Shown piece by piece: positions 1 through 11,055 of a stretch of DNA of 64,000 nt. Every line of letters starts with the position of its first letter. The stretch's first letter is position 1. The stretch is taken from assembly GCF_910592395.1 (NCBI RefSeq), contig NC_088317.1:5640001-5704000 (forward strand). The letters are read 5' to 3'. The position numbers were made by a program, and so were the translations under genes. The notes under the pieces were generated by a model that was not told the DNA's origin, searched no databases, and saw only the letters and a program-made list of their open reading frames with translations. Origin of the DNA: Lineus longissimus. Taxonomy: Eukaryota > Nemertea > Pilidiophora > Heteronemertea > Lineidae.

Positions 1-1519
1 TGGTCATCCGACACTTGCCCTGATGTGGCTTCTTGTCTAGGACATTATAGTGAATAAACTTATAACATGATAAGAGGATATTCTTAGTCCATTCGAATTC
101 TGTTGACGATCCCAACATGACATGGTGGAGAACCGGCTTTATCGTAAATTTTCTCTGATCGGGACTTCGTGAGCTCATGTGCTATCTTCCGACTTTAGGA
201 TATTCCATCATCCTTCAAAATGCCCTCTAATGGCAAATATATTCAAGCGGAACATCTTATAACGGACTACTCTCTACTGTAGGACCGATTTTCAACTTCA
301 ACAGGCCGCCAGGTTGTATATCACCAATTCCGTCCCGAACTCATCATTTTAGAAACTGGTCGTGCCGATGTCTTGACGCCATATTGAGCGCCTTGCTCGA
401 TGGATTGTTATACGTCACAGCACCACGTGATTGTGAGCGCCGCCTCTGATTGGCTCTACCGTAACTAATTACCATGCAAATCTATACGCAAACGTGTTTC
501 ATCGCCGTGGATTCAACTCTGTGATCCCCGTTTCCGAGACACTGTAAAAATTGTTTTGACAGCCGTCACCATCTGTCTTATCAGCTGACCCTGATGTCTA
601 CACGTACCATGATATGCCAAGTATTCTCCAAGACTTCGTCTGTTTCCTCATGATCATCATCCAAGACTGTGTTTCCTCGTAATCTTCATCCAGATTCCAA
701 GACTGTGTCTCCTCCGTTAGTCAAGACTGTGTGTTTCATCATAATCTTCATTCAAGACTTTGCCGACTGTTAGTGATTGTGACATCGCCAAGTGACATTC
801 CAGCAGAGACTATGGATCAACTGTTCCTTAATAGACTTACATGTGATTGTTGATTTGCCTTATGATTACCATGCTGTGATAAAATTTCTTGCCCTGTTTC
901 AGTTCACCAAGACAGCCCCTTCGCCCCTCGCCATTGAAATGTATTGTAACTAACTTTTCCGCCCATTCCAGTACATGCAACATCCTGATGTAACCAACTT
1001 TTCACCGCCATTTCAGTATTTTCTTCCAGCCAACTGAACAGTATCACCACCCCCATCCTCCAATAGAGAATTATCTTTTTCCCATAATATAATAGATTGA
1101 CAACATAAACCAAAATGACGTTGCGCCCCACTGATTTATTGCCTCCATACTTTGATGGTGAAGTATTAAGTCATGAACTCTCCACATCTTGGTGGCTGTC
1201 ATTCCATGACTATCTTCAGGCACATAACCTGCATGAACCAGGTGATGACGATGCTATGAACAATGTTGCGCGCCTTCTCAAGTGTCGCCTGTCATAACAT
1301 GCTCGCCTTTGGGCCGAGGACCAAGAATTTGAGGACTTGCCTGACCTCAAGGCACAATTTCTGAGTAGGTTTTCCCCGACCCACTCCCACTTTGCCAATG
1401 TACAGCAGTTTGAATCGATTACTTACACCGCAAACCAGACTGCACAACAGCACCTAAGTAAAATTAGGCTGGCTGCACTCCGCATTGGGTCTGATGATAA
1501 CCAGATCAGTACCCAATAG
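1..1519 (+). mobile_element. 5' part of a Ty3-like LTR retrotransposon, truncated
   Basis: The layout matches the fuller Ty3-like element at 54.5-63.5 kb: an LTR-like tail with GAATAAAC near 51, then CCCAACATGACATGG near 113 where a primer-binding site would be expected, a leader of about 1 kb, and a gag start at 1115. The leader has imperfect repeats of CCAAGACTGTGTTTCCTCG between 650 and 745. Homology stops near 1519, where other repeat DNA begins, so the rest of the element is absent. The LTR assignment is inference because the left edge is outside the window. Confidence 0.5.
1115..1519 (+). pseudogene. Ty3-like gag fragment
   Basis: This reading frame starts MTLRPTDLLPPYFDGEV and continues in one frame to 1519, broken once by TAA at 1295-1297. 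It parallels the gag at 55482 (LPPPYSGEV, then a shared DYLQA motif) and at 56440 (RFSxTHSxFANV followed by a QHLxKIR motif). Gag would package the element RNA. No zinc knuckle, protease or polymerase follows, so this is a dead fragment of about 134 codons. The identification rests on the internal comparison between the two elements and the known shape of Ty3-type gag. Confidence 0.7.
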
Positions 1520-1723
1520 GTGTCTACATATCAAATTTAGAGAGTCTATGACCAATAGCAAAAAAAACATGCCATGATCAAAGAAATTTTAGAGTTCGAC
1601 CTCTGTGACCTTGAAATGAAGGTCAAATCAAAAAACCCGTGTGATATGTGATGTACCTTTATTAGATACACCCACCATAACATTTTCATCGCTCTAGCTT
1701 TAACCATAAGCTTCAAAATGACA
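1520..1723. other. Short repeat-like stretch, no gene
   Basis: This holds no credible reading frame. It includes GTGACCTTGAAATGAAGGTCAAA, a self-complementary TGACC/GGTCA pattern common in dispersed animal repeats, and may be part of the repeat that follows. Confidence 0.4.
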
Positions 1724-3102
1724 ACAAGAGGCCCAAGGGCCTGGCGCTCAGCTGGATGACCTAATAACATAGGACTGAGGGTGTAAAGTGGTAAATATCA
1801 GCTTTATACTACTGTTTGAAGGTCAAGAGAACACGTTATACCACTAAGATTTCCAATGCAGAGCCGCCAGCTGGATGAAATATGATTGAACTAATCAGCC
1901 ATGGTATGTAAATATTACAGGAGGCAACGGAAGATATCCCTAGTTCAGTATGTTGTATCGGTAGCTTTACAGAAAAGAAGTGTCAGAGAGGATGAGACTT
2001 CTCCATGGACAACTGTGGTATGTCCAGGCTGGGTTGTACAGCACAAGGATATAAAATGATGTCTGTAATTGAGAGGTATCCTGATTTAACAGAGGTCAAA
2101 ATAAACAGAAATGACAAGTTTGGGACTAACACCACTGTCTTTTTTTTGATAAGGTAGAGATTACAGGAGTCAACAAAATTAATTTTATTGAGAGAAATTG
2201 ACCTGTCCTGCAGGTGATTGGAATTTACAATACAAAGGGTCGTTTTCATATTTGAAAATCCCTTCATAATCAAGGGCTACCTCTGACTAAAACAGCATCC
2301 ATAAACAATAGACCACCAATTTGACCCCAGCTCCTAACTGCGGGAAAACCCAAGTCCAGCAACCAAAAGTACCAAAAATACATTTTTGTTTACATTTGAA
2401 CTGCACACATGCGTTTGTTTACAATTTCCCGCGAAATCTCGAAAATCAGGTGACCTGCAATCATGGATTGAAAATAACATTTATCTGGGTTCAGCAGGTC
2501 AGCAGGTATACCGGCTGTTCCAATCATCCCCCTACAGCCAGTTGTTCAAAAGGTAATGTTATTCACCCCACAGGGAGTGCAATTGATTAAGCCCCTGCAT
2601 AACTTAACAGCAATGGCTGGGCTTCTGTGAGTGGTAAGGAGAATTGACAGTGTCCGATTAAAAATCCCTCATTTCTGCTCCGCTGAAGTAAATTTTTGAA
2701 TAAAACCAAGACGTTGCATCAGGGTAAGGTGTCACCATCATTCATGCAAAATTTCAAGGCGATCAAACGCCTCTAAGTGTGACTTTATTCGTCCCCCTTC
2801 TAATATTATTATATAGAAGATTTAGACCAGCGATGACGTCATTTCTGGTGATTCCCTACGTTGTCCAATGAACGCTTTTTAAAGTGTGCCATTTGGCATG
2901 CATTAGCATGCAATGTATTTTATCAGCGCTGACAACTGCCGAACAGAATGCAGTAGCTCCGTCAATTTGCAATCAATTTTTATGGGCGTAACATTATTGT
3001 GTTGCTTAAAACGTCTACTTTTTACTCATGTAAGAATCGTAGTACTAAAAACTAATATGCAAACAGAATCATGCCGATTCACTGCACATACTGTGGGAAT
3101 TC
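1724..3102 (+). repeat. Dispersed repeat copy A, cut by a MULE
   Basis: The sequence is nearly identical to 33415-34800, starting at ACAAGAGGC and running to CTGTGGGAATTC. Copy A ends exactly where the MULE terminus begins at 3103; copy B continues another 650 bp. The start holds GCGCTCAGCTGG and copy B ends GTCAGCTGAGCTAAA, so the ends carry a shared inverted GCTCAGCTG core. The short reading frames inside (for example 2321-2590) are kept in both copies only because the DNA is nearly identical. It is probably a DNA transposon or composite repeat without coding capacity. Confidence 0.75.
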
Positions 3103-3285
3103 GGTATCCAGTCAGAACAGCCCCTGGTCAAAACGGCCCCGCTTTAATAGAGTCAAAACGGCCCCGAGTCAAAACGGCCCCGGGTCAAAACGGCCCCGGG
3201 TCAAAACGGCCCCGGGTCAAAACGGCCCCGGGTCAAAACGGCCCCGGGTCAAAACGGCCCCGGGTCAAAACGGCCCTTGGTAGTT
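3103..3285 (+). repeat. Left terminal inverted repeat of MULE copy 1, expanded 16-bp array
   Basis: After GGTATCCAGTCAGAACAGCC the sequence repeats GTCAAAACGGCCCCGG about ten times, with one spacer (CTTTAATAGA) after the second unit. The right end of this element and the ends of the other copies have only three to five units, so the left array has expanded. Both strands read through without stops, which explains the short artefact reading frames here. Confidence 0.9.
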
Positions 3286-4098
3286 TAGTGGTAGTAACTT
3301 ATCTGAACTAGATAACTTTTTTTACTGCGTGCGTGTAACCAGTGGTAACGAGATAAGAAAGCAAATGTTATGCACTTTTAAAACTTAGAAGTTGCGTTAT
3401 CTGGTTTTTGGCCTGTTCGCCCATATTATTATTATTATTATTAATCTTCTCTACATTATTCTCTATATGTAGGGCTAATGTAGGTCTACACCATGGAACT
3501 TTATTCAGGTCCGTGATCACACAGAAAAATATAAGATTATTAATTAAGCAAGGGGAATTAATCAAGGCTACTTTTCGTGATATTTGCTGAGGTTCCTTTT
3601 ACCTTTAACTTCTAGACATCTATTTTGTTCAATAATTTTACATCTGACCAAATACATATAGAGTGAAGAGGGGTCGCACTGTCTCTTTAATCTTGTGACT
3701 GAGCTCATTGTGAACAGTGATCACATGCCAAAGGTGATGCGAATTCACTGTCTCTTTGATATTGCGGCTAATTAGAGCTAATTGCGAACACTAATCACAT
3801 GCCAAAGGTGATGCGAATTCACTGTCTCTTTGATCTTGCGGCTAATTAGAGCTAATTGCGAACACTAATCACGTGCCAAAGGTGATGCGAATTCACTGTC
3901 TCCTTGATATTTCGATTAACAATAAAGGAACGATTACTAATTACAGACGGGACCTAATTCAAGAATGAGTACTGTTCATTTTATCATCTCGTCACGATGA
4001 CTATATAAACCCCCAAAATTCTCAAGATCTTCATCAGTTCATTCCAAGACTTCATCGCTGCTACAACTCGACGCTACTTATTTCATTAAAAACTTACT
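3286..4098 (+). promoter_or_regulatory. MULE 5' leader with about 72-bp repeats and a TATA box
   Basis: A CACTGTCTCTTTGAT...CCAAAGGTGATGCGAATT unit of 69-74 bp begins at about 3677, 3746, 3820 and 3893. The related copy 2 has one more unit (42042-42340). TATATAAAC at 4002-4010 lies about 90 bp before the transposase ATG and is followed by a short leader, consistent with a TATA-driven promoter. The repeats may be transposase or activator binding sites; that is inference from their subterminal position and their conservation between copies. Confidence 0.6.
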
Positions 4099-5923
4099 AT
4101 GACCGAAGAGGATCCCTGCATCTCCTGCCGCAAGCAAGTGAAGGGACGACAACATGGCCTCCAGTGCGACGGATGTGACCAGTGGCAACACCGAATCTGC
4201 AATACGGGTATCAGCCAGAAAGAATACCGTACAGCTGTAAAATTGGACCAAGCGATCAGCTGGATGTGCCAACTGTGTCAACAGAAAAGTTACAGCCAGC
4301 TTAGCGGTGGGGAGCCCCAGGGAGAGAGTACACGATTGTCGCTGCCAAACGATGCTGAGTTACAAGCCGCCATGAACCAGTGGGTTGAAGATGAGCAAGA
4401 AGTTCTGGAAGACGACGAGCCACCACCAGACGTAGACTTCGACATGCCAAGTGAAACTGAGCTACAACTTATTGTCGAAGAGTATATTGATGAGCAGCAC
4501 CGGGGAGAACAGAGCACCAGCAGTGACCCCACCCTCGGCGAATTCGAAATTCCATCCGTTCTTCAAGAGTCATCCATTCGCGACCCAGATCCGATGCCAT
4601 ATGAAAGAGCCGCAGCACCAACAGTTACGTACGAAATTATCCACGATGGGTCTCAAAAAGGAAAAGAAAAGCTAGCTGACAGCAACGGGTATCTTTACAC
4701 AGTTAAGGCCACCAAGAGACAAAACGGAAACCGGATCTGGAGATGCAGCGTACGTAACAAGAATGTCTGGTGCAAGGCTACGGTTCTGCAAAAGGGTTCC
4801 AGTTTCACAAGAGGCAGCCAATCACACGTCCACCCCGGCAAGCTTGGCGCTGCCCTTGCAACGAATGTCGCAACAAAGATTAAGAAGTCCGCAGCTCAGG
4901 AGATTTTTATGCCCGCCGCAGAGATCGTGAATCAGGTATTCCTGAACCAAGACATTCAGACCAGAACAGAGCCCATTGAAGCCCTGCAAAACCCCGTGAA
5001 TTTAGCAAGAGCAGCGAATCGTTTTCGGCAGAAGATGCGCCCAGCTGAACCAAAAGACCTACAGTTCGAACTAGACGAAACTCACATTCCCGAGGACTTC
5101 TTTCGTGAAGACATTCGAGTAGGTGGAAAACGGCACATCATGTTCGCTACAACACAGATGATCCAGTTGCTAACGGAGTCGAAAACATGGTACATCGATG
5201 GTACGTTCAAGGTCGTCAAAGATCCCTTTACGCAGCTGCTGAGTGTCCACGCATTCGTACGACAAGGTGACGACATGAAGCAAGTACCACTGGTGTTCGT
5301 GCTGATGTCAGGAAAACGCAAGAAAGATTACCGGAAAGTCCTGAAGTCCATCAAACGTCTAACACCAGGCCGTGCCGTCAAGAAAATCGTAATCGACTTC
5401 GAGAGCGCCATGTGGAGAGCCATCCCAGCCGTGTTACCCGCCGTCAAGATATGAGGATGTTCGTTCCACTGGGCCCAATGTATCTGGCGCAAGATTCAAG
5501 AGATCGGTCTTGCACCCGCATATCGAAACGACGAGGTGACACACAAACTCTGCAGAGAACTACTCGCCCTCCCACATGAACATATTCGCCCGCTGTTTGA
5601 AAAACTTGCAAAACGTGCAACAACCGAACATCTGAAGACGCTCACAGACTACATCCGCCGAAACGGGGGAACATCATCGGGGAAACATCGCATTCTACGT
5701 CTTGGTGAAGCTTCTTCACGAACAGGCTGAACTTGTCAGCATCCAAGTCCGTCTTGTGCAAGCCGCAAAGTTAAAACGTAGACAACGAGCCCAGTACCGC
5801 CAGATCCAAGGGAGACTATTCGCCGTATGGGATGACTACATCGAAGGAAGGAAAAACGCTCGCCAGTTGCTCCGTTCATGTTCCCATCTCGTTGCCCCAA
5901 GTTCGGACGGTTATATGGACTAA
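4099..5923 (+). pseudogene. MULE transposase, copy 1, one nonsense codon and one deletion
   Basis: The start codon follows a TATA box by about 90 bp. Residues 7-60 form a Cys-rich PHD-like finger (CISCRK, CDGCDQWQHRIC, WMCQLC). An acidic linker with PPPDVDFD follows. Residues about 190-250 look like a FLYWCH finger (GYLYTV, WRCSVRNK, WCKATV, then a histidine pair). The MULE core has WYIDGTFK (Asp 367) and VIDFESAMW (Asp 433). The frame is broken by TGA at 5452-5454; all three downstream copies read CGA here, so this is a single CpG-type change. About 110 bp that hold the third acidic residue (NNDCEGWHG in the copies) are deleted near 5670, which also shifts the frame. The end GYMD matches the other copies. 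The product cannot be active. Confidence 0.85.
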
Positions 5924-6156
5924 ATCGATTTGAACTGTGATTTGAACTGTAATTTGAACTATATAAAATCTATACTATAATATATGATATAATAAAAAAT
6001 ATATACTATATAAAAGACTCATTATCATTATTATACTTGCGCTTGCTCTATAGACCCTGCCATCAAAGACTTTAAAAGTATCTCTTGAAAAGATTTCCTC
6101 AGGATGGAATACTATCAGCTGACACCCCTCAACTACCCTTTGCTCAAGGCGGTACA

Positions 6157-6243
6157 TGGCCGTTTTGACCCGGGGCTGTTTTGACTCGGGGCCGTTTTGA
6201 CTCTATTAAAGCGGGGCCGTTTTGACCAGGGGCCGTTCTGACT
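6157..6243 (-). repeat. Right terminal inverted repeat of MULE copy 1
   Basis: This is the complement of the left end: three to four GTCAAAACGGCCCCGG units with the same CTTTAATAGA spacer, ending GTTCTGACT. The same block recurs at about 7570-7658, 8990-9072 and 10395-10484 inside the tandem array. Confidence 0.9.
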
Positions 6244-6531
6244 CTTAAGCACACTTGCAACCGTTTGTCTGAGGCAAACCTGAATGAGATGAATGCTGCA
6301 GACGTGATTCCGATTTGCAGAAGGTCATTCAATACGGACCCCATAAACTTTATCATACATCAAAGTAACTCGGAGCACTGGGTTACTTTAAAGGTCAGCG
6401 AAAACCTTCCAAGATTGATCGATTCAAGGCGACCACTATCGGTGGTTGAAATGACCAACTGCCAAGCGGGTTCATACATCAAGAAGAACTGTCGGAGGAG
6501 AGGAGCAGTTTTTATACCGACAAAAACCACA
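6244..6531 (+). CDS. Candidate exon with Josephin-like protease motif, copy 1
   Basis: An open frame begins directly at the MULE right end and reads through to 6582. It contains NTDPINFIIHQ, then NSEHWVTLKV, then PRLIDSRRP. In ataxin-3-type Josephin proteases the catalytic His lies in an EHW motif 15 residues before the catalytic Asn; here His and Asp have the same 15-residue spacing, and a C-terminal GAVF segment matches the last strand of that fold. A GT donor after ACCACA (6531) leaves phase 0, which fits the next exon at 11056. The catalytic Cys half would lie upstream and is not seen. The domain call is moderate and the link to the downstream gene is inference. Confidence 0.45.
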
Positions 6532-6726
6532 GTAAGAGCACTTGCATTTTTTTATCGGCAGGATCCAGGTAGCACTGGTTAAGTTGCATTGAGACAGCAA
6601 TTAGGGAATCATCTCAAAAAACATCCAATGCAGTAGATAATTATCACTGAATCAAGGCAACCCAAACCCCTAACTTAAGCATACCAGTTATGCAATGACC
6701 ACCTATGTGGAGAGCCATCCCAGCCT

Positions 6727-7338
6727 ATGTGGAGAGCCATCCCAGCCGTGTTACCCGGCGTCAAGATACGAGGATGTTCGTTCCACTGGGCCCAATGTAT
6801 CTGGCGCAAGATTCAAGAGATCGGTCTTGCACCCGCATATCGAAACGACGAGGTGACACACAAACTCTGCAGAGAACTACTCGCCCTCCCACATGAACAT
6901 ATTCGCCCGCTGTTTGAAAAACTTGCAAAACGTGCAACAACCGAACATCTGAAGACGCTCACAGACTACATCCGCCGAAACTGGGTCGACACCACGGAAT
7001 GGACCCCGAAGAAGTGGAGCGTCTTTAATCAGCCCATCCGAACTAACAACGATTGTGAGGGGTGGCACGGTGCCCTGAATCGCCACGCTCGTCGGGGAAA
7101 CATCGCATTCTACGTCTTGGTGAAGCTTCTTCACGAACAGGCTGAACTTGTCAGCATCCAAGTCCGTCTTGTGCAAGCCGCAAAGTTAAAACGTAGACAA
7201 CGAGCCCAGTACCGCCAGATCCAAGGGAGACTATTCGCCGTATGGGATGACTACATCGAAGGAAGGAAAAACGCTCGCCAGTTGCTCCGTTCATGTTCCC
7301 ATCTCGTTGCCCCAAGTTCGGACGGTTATATGGACTAA
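6727..7338 (+). pseudogene. MULE transposase C-terminal half, array copy 1
   Basis: The 203 codons start within the second catalytic motif region (MWRAIPAVLPGVKI) and keep GCSFHWAQ and the third-acid segment NNDCEGWHG, ending GYMD. This stretch lacks the DNA-binding fingers and the first two catalytic aspartates, so it cannot transpose. It supplies the undeleted sequence that shows what copy 1 has lost. Confidence 0.8.
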
Positions 7339-7658
7339 ATCGATTTGAACTGTGATTTGAACTGTAATTTGAACTATATAAAATCTATACTATAATATAT
7401 GATATAATAAAAAATATATACTATATAAAAGACTCATTATCATTATTATACTTGCGCTTGCTCTATAGACCCTGCCATCAAAGACTTTAAAAGTATCTCT
7501 TGAAAAGATTTCCTCAGGATGGAATACTATCAGCTGACACCCCTCAACTACCCTTTGCTCAAGGCGGTACAGGGCCGTTTTGACCCGGGGCTGTTTTGAC
7601 TCGGGGCCGTTTTGACTCTATTAAAGCGGGGCCGTTTTGACCAGGGGCTGTTCTGACT

Positions 7659-7946
7659 CTTAAGCACACTTGCAACCGTTTGTCTGAGGCAAACCTGAAT
7701 GAGATGAATGCTGCAGACGTGATTCCGATTTGCAGAAGGTCATTCAATACGGACCCCATAAACTTTATCATACATCAAAGTAACTCGGAGCACTGGGTTA
7801 CTTTAAAGGTCAGCGAAAACCTTCCAAGATTGATCGATTCAAGGCGACCACTATCGGTGGTTGAAATGACCAACTGCCAAGCGGGTTCATACATCAAGAA
7901 GAACTGTCGGAGGAGAGGAGCAGTTTTTATACCGACAAAAACCACA
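7659..7946 (+). CDS. Candidate Josephin-like exon, copy 2
   Basis: This is the second tandem copy of the frame at 6244-6531 and reads the same in every residue I compared, including the EHW and IDS motifs. It lies directly after a copy of the MULE right end. No acceptor site precedes it, because the transposon end replaces the upstream DNA. Confidence 0.4.
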
Positions 7947-8141
7947 GTAAGAGCACTTGCATTTTTTTATCGGCAGGATCCAGGTAGCACTGGTTAAGTT
8001 GCATTGAGACAGCAATTAGGGAATCATCTCAAAAAACATCCAATGCAGTAGATAATTATCACTGAATCAAGGCAACCCAAACCCCTAACTTAAGCATACC
8101 AGTTATGCAATGACCACCTATGTGGAGAGCCATCCCAGCCT

Positions 8142-8753
8142 ATGTGGAGAGCCATCCCAGCCGTGTTACCCGGCGTCAAGATACGAGGATGTTCGTTCCA
8201 CTGGGCCCAATGTATCTGGCGCAAGATTCAAGAGATCGGTCTTGCACCCGCATATCGAAACGACGAGGTGACACACAAACTCTGCAGAGAACTACTCGCC
8301 CTCCCACATGAACATATTCGCCCGCTGTTTGAAAAACTTGCAAAACGTGCAACAACCGAACATCTGAAGACGCTCACAGACTACATCCGCCGAAACTGGG
8401 TCGACACCACGGAATGGACCCCGAAGAAGTGGAGCGTCTTTAATCAGCCCATCCGAACTAACAACGATTGTGAGGGGTGGCACGGTGACCTGAATCGCCA
8501 CGCTCGTCGGGGAAACATCGCATTCTACGTCTTGGTGAAGCTTCTTCACGAACAGGCTGAACTTGTCAGCATCCAAGTCCGTCTTGTGCAAGCCGCAAAG
8601 TTAAAACGTAGACAACGAGCCCAGTACCGCCAGATCCAAGGGAGACTATTCGCCGTATGGGATGACTACATCGAAGGAAGGAAAAACGCTCGCCAGTTGC
8701 TCCGTTCATGTTCCCATCTCGTTGCCCCAAGTTCGGACGGTTATATGGACTAA
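8142..8753 (+). pseudogene. MULE transposase C-terminal half, array copy 2
   Basis: This matches array copy 1 except for an Ala to Asp change just after the GWHG motif (GWHGDLNR). It has no N-terminal domains and no promoter. Confidence 0.8.
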
Positions 8754-9072
8754 ATCGATTTGAACTGTGATTTGAACTGTACTTTGAACTATATAAAATC
8801 TATACTATAATATATGATATAATAAAAAATATATACTATATAAAAGACTCATTATCATTATTATACTTGCGCTTGCTCTATAGACCCTGCCATCAAAGAC
8901 TTTAAAAGTATCTCTTGAAAAGATTTCCTCAGGATGGAATACTATCAGCTGACACCCCTCAACTACCCTTTGCTCAAGGCGGTACAGGGCCGTTTTGACC
9001 CGGGGCTGTTTTGATTCGGGGCCGTTTTGACTCTATTAAGCGGGGCCGTTTTGACCAGGGGCTGTTCTGACT

Positions 9073-9360
9073 CTTAAGCACACTTGCAACCGTTTGTCTG
9101 AGGCAAACCTGAATGAGATGAATGCTGCAGACGTGATTCCGATTTGCAGAAGGTCATTCAATACGGACCCCATAAACTTTATCATACATCAAAGTAACTC
9201 GGAGCACTGGGTTACTTTAAAGGTCAGCGAAAACCTTCCAAGATTGATCGATTCAAGGCGACCACTATCGGTGGTTGAAATGACCAACTGCCAAGCGGGT
9301 TCATACATCAAGAAGAACTGTCGGAGGAGAGGAGCAGTTTTTATGCCGACAAAAACCACA
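9073..9360 (+). CDS. Candidate Josephin-like exon, copy 3
   Basis: This is the third tandem copy. It differs from copies 1 and 2 by Ile to Met in the GAVF(I/M)P segment. The His and Asp of the putative catalytic pair are kept. Confidence 0.4.
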
Positions 9361-9555
9361 GTAAGAGCACTTGCATTTTTTTATCGGCAGGATCCAGGTA
9401 GCACTGGTTAAGTTGCATTGAGACAGCAATTAGGGAATCATCTCAAAAAACATCCAATGCAGTAGATAATTATCACTGAATCAAGGCAACCCAAACCCCT
9501 AACTTAAGCATACCAGTTATGCAATGACCACCTATGTGGAGAGCCATCCCAGCCT

Positions 9556-10167
9556 ATGTGGAGAGCCATCCCAGCCGTGTTACCCGGCGTCAAGATACGA
9601 GGATGTTCGTTCCACTGGGCCCAATGTATCTGGCGCAAGATTCAAGAGATCGGTCTTGCACCCGCATATCGAAACAACGAGGTGACACACAAACTCTGCA
9701 GAGAACTACTCGCCCTCCCACATGAACATATTCGCCCGCTGTTTGAAAAACTTGCAAAACATGCAACAACCGAACATCTGAAGACGCTCACAGACTACAT
9801 CCGCCGAAACTGGGTCGACACCACGGAATGGACCCCGAAGAAGTGGAGCGTCTTTAATCAGCCCATCCGAACTAACAACGATTGTGAGGGGTGGCACGGT
9901 GCCCTGAATCGCCACGCTCGTCGGGGAAACATCGCATTCTACGTCTTGGTGAAGCTTCTTCACGAACAGGCTGAACTTGTCAGCATCCAAGTCCGTCTTG
10001 TGCAAGCCGCAAAGTTAAAACGTAGACAACGAGCCCAGTACCGCCAGATCCAAGGGAGACTATTCGCCGTATGGGATGACTACATCGAAGGAAGGAAAAA
10101 CGCTCGCCAGTTGCTCCGTTCATGTTCCCATCTCGTTGCCCCAAGTTCGGACGGTTATATGGACTAA
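9556..10167 (+). pseudogene. MULE transposase C-terminal half, array copy 3
   Basis: This matches array copy 1 with a few substitutions (Asp to Asn after YRN, and Arg to His in KHATTEH). It has no N-terminal domains and is followed by the last right terminal repeat of the array. Confidence 0.8.
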
Positions 10168-10484
10168 ATCGATTTGAACTGTGATTTGAACTGTAATTTG
10201 AACTATATAAAATCTATACTATAATATATGATATAATAAAAAATATATACTATATAAAAGACTCATTATCATTATTATACTTGCGCTTGCTCTATAGACC
10301 CTGCCATCAAAGACTTTAAAAGTATCTCTTGAAAAGATTTCCTCAGGATGGAATACTATCAGCTGACACCCCTCAACTACCCTTTGCTCAAGGTACAGGG
10401 CCGTTTTGACCCGGGGCTGTTTTGACTCGGGGCCATTTTGACTCTATTAAAGCGGGGCCGTTTTGACCAGGGGCCGTTCTGACT

Positions 10485-10772
10485 CTTAAGCACACTTGCA
10501 ACTGTTTGTCTGAGGCAAACCTGAATGAGATGAATGCTGCAGACGTGATTCCGATTTGCAGAAGGTCATTCAATACGGACCCCATAAACTTTATCATACA
10601 TCAAAGTAACTCGGAGCACTGGGTTACTTTAAAGGTCAGCGAAAACCTTCCAAGATTGATCGATTCAAGGCGACCACTATCGGTGGTTGAAATGACCAAC
10701 TGCCAAGCGGGTTCATACATCAAGAAGAACTGTCGGAGGAGAGGAGCAGTTTTTATGCCGACAAAAACCACA
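10485..10772 (+). CDS. Candidate Josephin-like exon, copy 4 (nearest the PHD gene)
   Basis: This is the copy adjacent to single-copy DNA and the one most likely to be used if the exon belongs to the PHD/F-box gene. Donor ACA|GTAAGAG at 10772 leaves phase 0; the acceptor at 11055 opens the Pro-rich exon in phase 0. The intervening 283 bp would be an ordinary short intron. An alternative donor CCAG|GTAGC at about 10813 would leave phase 1 and does not fit. The His-Asp pair of the Josephin-like motif is intact. Confidence 0.45.
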
Positions 10773-11055
10773 GTAAGAGCACTTGCATTTTTTTATCGGC
10801 AGGATCCAGGTAGCACTGGTTAAGTTGCATTGAGACAGCAATTAGGGAATCATCTCAAAAAACATCCAATGCAGTAGATAATTATCACTGAATCAAGGCA
10901 ACCCAAACCCCTAACTTAAGCATACCAGTTATGTAATGACCACCTATTTACCCTAGCTAATGCCTATAGTTCCCTCCCTAATTTCAGATTATGGTATTAG
11001 TGAGAAGATATTTATTTCTATCCCACCCATGAGTAAAATTTTAAATAATTTACAG

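Larger units (their letters stand above)
3103..6243 (+). mobile_element. MULE-type DNA transposon, copy 1 (FLYWCH-MULE)
   Basis: Terminal inverted repeats (GGTATCCAGTCAGAAC at left; its complement from GTTCTGACT at right) enclose a transposase with a PHD-like finger, a FLYWCH finger and a MULE catalytic core. The ends are unusual, being arrays of a 16-bp unit (GTCAAAACGGCCCCGG). Copies 2 and 3 show 9-bp target duplications, the usual MULE size, but this copy has none: GGGAATTCG at left and ACACTTGCA at right do not match. Its two ends therefore lie in unrelated DNA, which suggests recombination between copies. The transposase is broken (see the separate entry). Confidence 0.85.
5410..10945 (+). 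repeat. 1.41-kb tandem array: MULE right half plus adjacent host DNA
   Basis: Units start at 6705, 8120 and 9534, with periods of 1415 and 1414 bp; a diverged first unit starts at 5410. Each holds the transposase C-terminal half, an AT-rich 3' end, the right terminal repeat and about 460 bp of DNA from outside the element. At each junction a 22-bp tract containing ATGTGGAGAGCCATCCCAGC is doubled. Units 1-3 differ at only a handful of sites (for example GCC/GAC at about 8488 and ATA/ATG at about 9343), so amplification is recent or is an assembly artefact. The last unit runs into single-copy DNA near 10945. Confidence 0.9.

Noticed and set aside
2321-2590. 89-codon frame seen in both copies of the dispersed repeat
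   Set aside because: The copies are nearly identical in noncoding DNA too, and no motif or start context supports it.
3103-3285. Regular short repeats considered as a CRISPR-like array
   Set aside because: The repeats are contiguous with no unique spacers, lie in a transposon terminus, and the genome is eukaryotic.
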